This document shows positions 15,681 to 16,964 of a stretch of DNA of 16,964 nucleotides, piece after piece (the stretch's first letter is position 1; each line of letters starts with the position of its first letter). Both the position numbers and the translations under genes were made by a program. The stretch is from NCBI GenBank assembly GCA_934489915.1, contig CAKSSZ010000012.1, forward strand, positions 1 to 16,964. Reading direction: 5' to 3'. The notes below the pieces were generated by a model that was not told the DNA's origin, did no database searches, and saw only the letters and a list, made by a program, of their open reading frames with translations. Source of the DNA: an uncultured Clostridia bacterium (GTDB lineage: Bacteria; Bacillota; Clostridia; HGM11514).

Positions 15681-15806
15681 AAAGAAAAAGGCTGCCGTAG
15701 ACAGAACAATCGGAAAAGCACCGTTGTGCAATTTGCAGAAGCGATTCCTGCGCCCTGCACTTGCCGCGTACGGTGCTTCACACTCATCTGAATACGGCAG
15801 CCTTTT
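15681..15806 (-). ncRNA. Nested structured RNA ending in a terminator-like stem, between rpmA and obg
   Basis: On the minus strand a perfect 14-base pair of arms (15806-15793 with 15699-15686) closes a 93-base interior. The interior holds a perfect nine-base stem (15778-15770 with 15724-15716), then tgcac/gtgca pairing (15760-15756 with 15730-15726) and ctgc/gcag (15751-15748 with 15738-15735), all nested. The run TTTTT followed by CTTT comes right after the outer stem. So the element can act as an intrinsic terminator or attenuator separating rpmA from obg, or be a stable processed RNA. I do not recognise a known RNA family. On the plus strand only four T follow, so minus is the likelier direction. 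Confidence 0.55.
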
Positions 15807-15819
15807 GAAAAGGCGAACC

Positions 15820-16098
15820 TTATTGAGCGATTTCGTAAACGCTGACTTGCTTTTTGTCTCTGCCCTTACGCTCAAACTTTACCTTGCCGTCAATCAGAGC
15901 AAACAAGGTATCGTCACTGCCGATGCCTACGTTATTTCCGGGATGAATCTTGGTGCCTCTTTGTCTGACCAAAATGTTGCCGGCCAGAACAAACTGACCG
16001 TCCGCCCGCTTGGCACCCAGCCGTTTGGATTCGGAATCTCTGCCGTTCTTAGTGCTACCTACACCTTTTTTATGTGCCAGTAATTGAATATTCATCAT
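15820..16098 (-). CDS. rpmA: 50S ribosomal protein L27, with a Prp-cleavable N-terminal extension
   Basis: This gene encodes 92 residues. L27 lies at the peptidyl-transferase centre, where its N-terminus reaches the tRNA ends. The conserved body, HKKGVGSTKNGRDSESKRLG, begins at residue 9. Ahead of it is MMNIQLLA. Firmicutes L27 is made with an extension cut by the Prp protease before an alanine, as in LQFF-A in Staphylococcus aureus. Here the comparable bond would be IQLL-A, one or more residues shorter than most I recall, with Leu in place of Phe at the cut. Since prp is the gene just upstream, cleavage is expected. GGAGG lies eight bases before ATG 16098; a second ATG follows directly. Three bases separate it from prp. 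Confidence 0.97.
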   Translation of the reverse strand: MMNIQLLAHKKGVGSTKNGRDSESKRLGAKRADGQFVLAGNILVRQRGTKIHPGNNVGIGSDDTLFALIDGKVKFERKGRDKKQVSVYEIAQ

Positions 16099-16101
16099 GG
16101 T

Positions 16102-16431
16102 TTAAACCTCCAAGCTACAAATTTTTAAATATGCTTCGTAGGAGACGCTTAATTCCCGGATGGTTCGTTCTAACGTAACCAGAAAGGGTTGAGCAGCCTT
16201 GCGCTGCGAAGCGGTTGCTTCCTCCGTAAAGGAAAAGGTAATGAGTCCTTCCCTGCATTCGGAAAGGCAGGGAAGCTGCAGCGTATGAGAAAGAGCCTCA
16301 ATCACATATTGAGCAATGGCGGAAACCGCCGCACACACAATATCCGTTCCCTCTTCTCCGTATCCTGAATGTCCCTTCATGGAAAAGGCACAAATGCCGG
16401 AACTGCTGTGAAACACGCTGACTTCTATCAT
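16102..16431 (-). CDS. prp: Prp cysteine protease that processes L27 (YsxB)
   Basis: This gene encodes 109 residues. Prp removes the N-terminal extension of L27, a step shown to be essential in Staphylococcus aureus. The catalytic dyad is visible as His21 in MKGHSGYGEEG and Cys33 in TDIVCAAVSA, with the 12-residue spacing of the family (His22/Cys34 in S. aureus). The length is usual for this small family, also known as YsxB or DUF464. The start codon overlaps the rplU stop codon by one base (TAATG), which points to translational coupling, and the rpmA ribosome binding site lies inside its 3' end. The position between L21 and L27 genes is conserved across Firmicutes. Confidence 0.93.
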   Translation of the reverse strand: MIEVSVFHSSSGICAFSMKGHSGYGEEGTDIVCAAVSAIAQYVIEALSHTLQLPCLSECREGLITFSFTEEATASQRKAAQPFLVTLERTIRELSVSYEAYLKICSLEV

Positions 16432-16742
16432 TAGGCGTTAATACTGTCAATTTTCACCTTGGTGAAGTACTGACGATGCCCCTGTTTTTTACGATATCCC
16501 TTTTTGGGCTTGTACTTAAACACGATGATTTTCTTTGCCCGGCCGTTTTTCAGAACGCTTGCGCTGACCTTTGCGCCCTCCAAATAGGGTGCGCCGCAAG
16601 TGAGCTCGTCTTCCTTGCCGATTGCAACAACCCGGTCAAAGGTTACTGCTGCGCCTTCTTCAGCGCCCAGCTTTTCTACATTAATGATGTCTCCTTCCGA
16701 GACGCGGTACTGCTTTCCGCCTGTTTCGATTACAGCATACAT
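16431..16742 (-). CDS. rplU: 50S ribosomal protein L21
   Basis: This gene encodes 103 residues from ATG 16742. Family motifs are MYAVIETGGKQYRVSEGD at the start, VAIGKEDELTCGAPYLEGA in the middle, and the RNA-binding IIVFKYKPKKGYRKKQGHRQ with FTKVKI near the end. L21 binds 23S rRNA and helps early 50S assembly. AGGAGGTG lies six bases before ATG; a GTG nine bases upstream is part of this ribosome binding site and not the start. It is the first gene of the operon and follows an RNA leader and strong promoter. Confidence 0.97.
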   Translation of the reverse strand: MYAVIETGGKQYRVSEGDIINVEKLGAEEGAAVTFDRVVAIGKEDELTCGAPYLEGAKVSASVLKNGRAKKIIVFKYKPKKGYRKKQGHRQYFTKVKIDSINA

Positions 16743-16826
16743 ATGCTGCACCTCCTGTTTTATTCAAACTCGCTGAGTCAGGTAATCCGTATGCCGGATC
16801 TTTACAACCTCTATCATGCGGCATTC
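16743..16826 (-). promoter_or_regulatory. 5' leader of rplU, likely an L21-type ribosomal protein leader
   Basis: The predicted transcript begins with ATGCCG (16824-16819), which pairs with CGGCAT (16796-16791). Then ACTC (16778-16775) pairs with GAGT (16771-16768). CCTG (16782-16779) can pair with CAGG (16757-16754), the edge of the ribosome binding site AGGAGGTG, enclosing that hairpin. Such leaders control L21 operons in Bacillota, supposedly by autogenous feedback. Match to the described L21 leader family is inferred from position and fold only. Confidence 0.55.
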
Positions 16827-16829
16827 TAT

Positions 16830-16858
16830 ATTGTATCACAAAGGGAAGAGCTTGTCAA
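16830..16858 (-). promoter_or_regulatory. Promoter of the rplU-prp-rpmA-obg operon
   Basis: On the minus strand TTGACA (16858-16853) and TACAAT (16835-16830) are 17 bases apart, with a TG one base before the -10. An A/T-rich stretch rich in runs of A and T (about 16859-16880) lies just upstream and could act as an UP element. Confidence 0.93.
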
Positions 16859-16875
16859 TCTTTTTTTAAAAATTT

Positions 16876-16964
16876 TTAATAACCCAACGATTCTCCTACT
16901 AAAATCACCTGAATTCTCCCCTTTTGCCGCTGTGGACCGGCAACGTGGTAATGCCGGCAAATAC
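16876..16964 (-). CDS. Possible C-terminal fragment of an upstream gene (partial, unidentified)
   Basis: One minus-strand frame is open from the window edge to TAA at 16878-16876 and would end ...KGRIQVILVGESLGY, 28 residues. The residues look protein-like, but another frame is also open here and the length is too short to decide. The stop codon would lie 18 bases before the rplU -35. I cannot name a family. Confidence 0.3.
   Translation of the reverse strand, partial: ICRHYHVAGPQRQKGRIQVILVGESLGY

Noticed and set aside
15686..15806. The 14-bp terminal inverted repeats as a MITE
   Set aside because: No flanking target duplication is visible, the interior has its own nested pairing, and a T-tract follows the stem. 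It remains an alternative if copies are found elsewhere.
15589..16083. 164-codon open frame on the plus strand opposite rpmA and the rpmA-obg gap
   Set aside because: It is antisense to well-supported L27 and to the RNA structure, starts without a ribosome binding site and shows no recognisable protein pattern.

Overview
The window looks like chromosomal DNA of an anaerobic, endospore-forming member of Bacillota, class Clostridia. The signs are a SpoIIP-type sporulation protein, a secreted protein with copper-amine-oxidase-like stalk repeats, a VanW/G5 envelope protein, a DUF6514-like small protein, the Firmicutes order rplU-prp-rpmA-obg with an N-terminally extended L27, strong AGGAGG ribosome binding sites and sigma-A type promoters. 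I saw no phage, transposase, CRISPR array or plasmid gene, so this reads as core chromosome with a few accessory loci. Genus cannot be set from the sequence alone.

Layout. 1-105 is the tail of a YczE/YitT-like membrane protein, convergent with a 155-residue protein built of two AbrB-like halves (207-674, minus). The promoter of that gene holds a near-perfect palindrome exactly between -35 and -10. Next come a secreted stalk-domain protein (868-1806) with a strong terminator, a DUF6514-like protein (2044-2337), and a tRNA-Thr(CGT) on the minus strand whose terminator lies between it and the DUF6514-like gene. galE follows (2532-3536, minus), then a two-gene operon for a heterodimeric ABC exporter (3635-7179, minus) with one degenerate ATP site. 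An HD-domain phosphohydrolase (7403-8590, plus) starts at TTG. It overlaps tail to tail with a VanW/G5 protein (8580-10136, minus), and the terminator of the VanW gene lies inside the HD coding sequence. spoIIP (10271-11203) and an SGNH/GDSL esterase (11274-11915) run plus. They are followed by a GH78 alpha-L-rhamnosidase-like gene (12032-14214) broken by one frameshift.

14271-16858 is the minus-strand ribosome-assembly operon: promoter, L21-type leader, rplU, prp (ysxB), rpmA, then about 210 bases of strongly structured RNA, obg and a terminator. Prp is the protease that trims the L27 extension, and Obg acts in 50S maturation, so the four genes form one functional unit. The structured stretch between rpmA and obg is the least explained part of the window. 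It combines a 14-bp stem closing a nested fold and followed by a T-tract, then a second stem that ends just before the obg ribosome binding site.

All other gene links here are by position only. The envelope-related genes (exporter, VanW, SpoIIP, esterase) have their own promoters and do not form one pathway that I can demonstrate.
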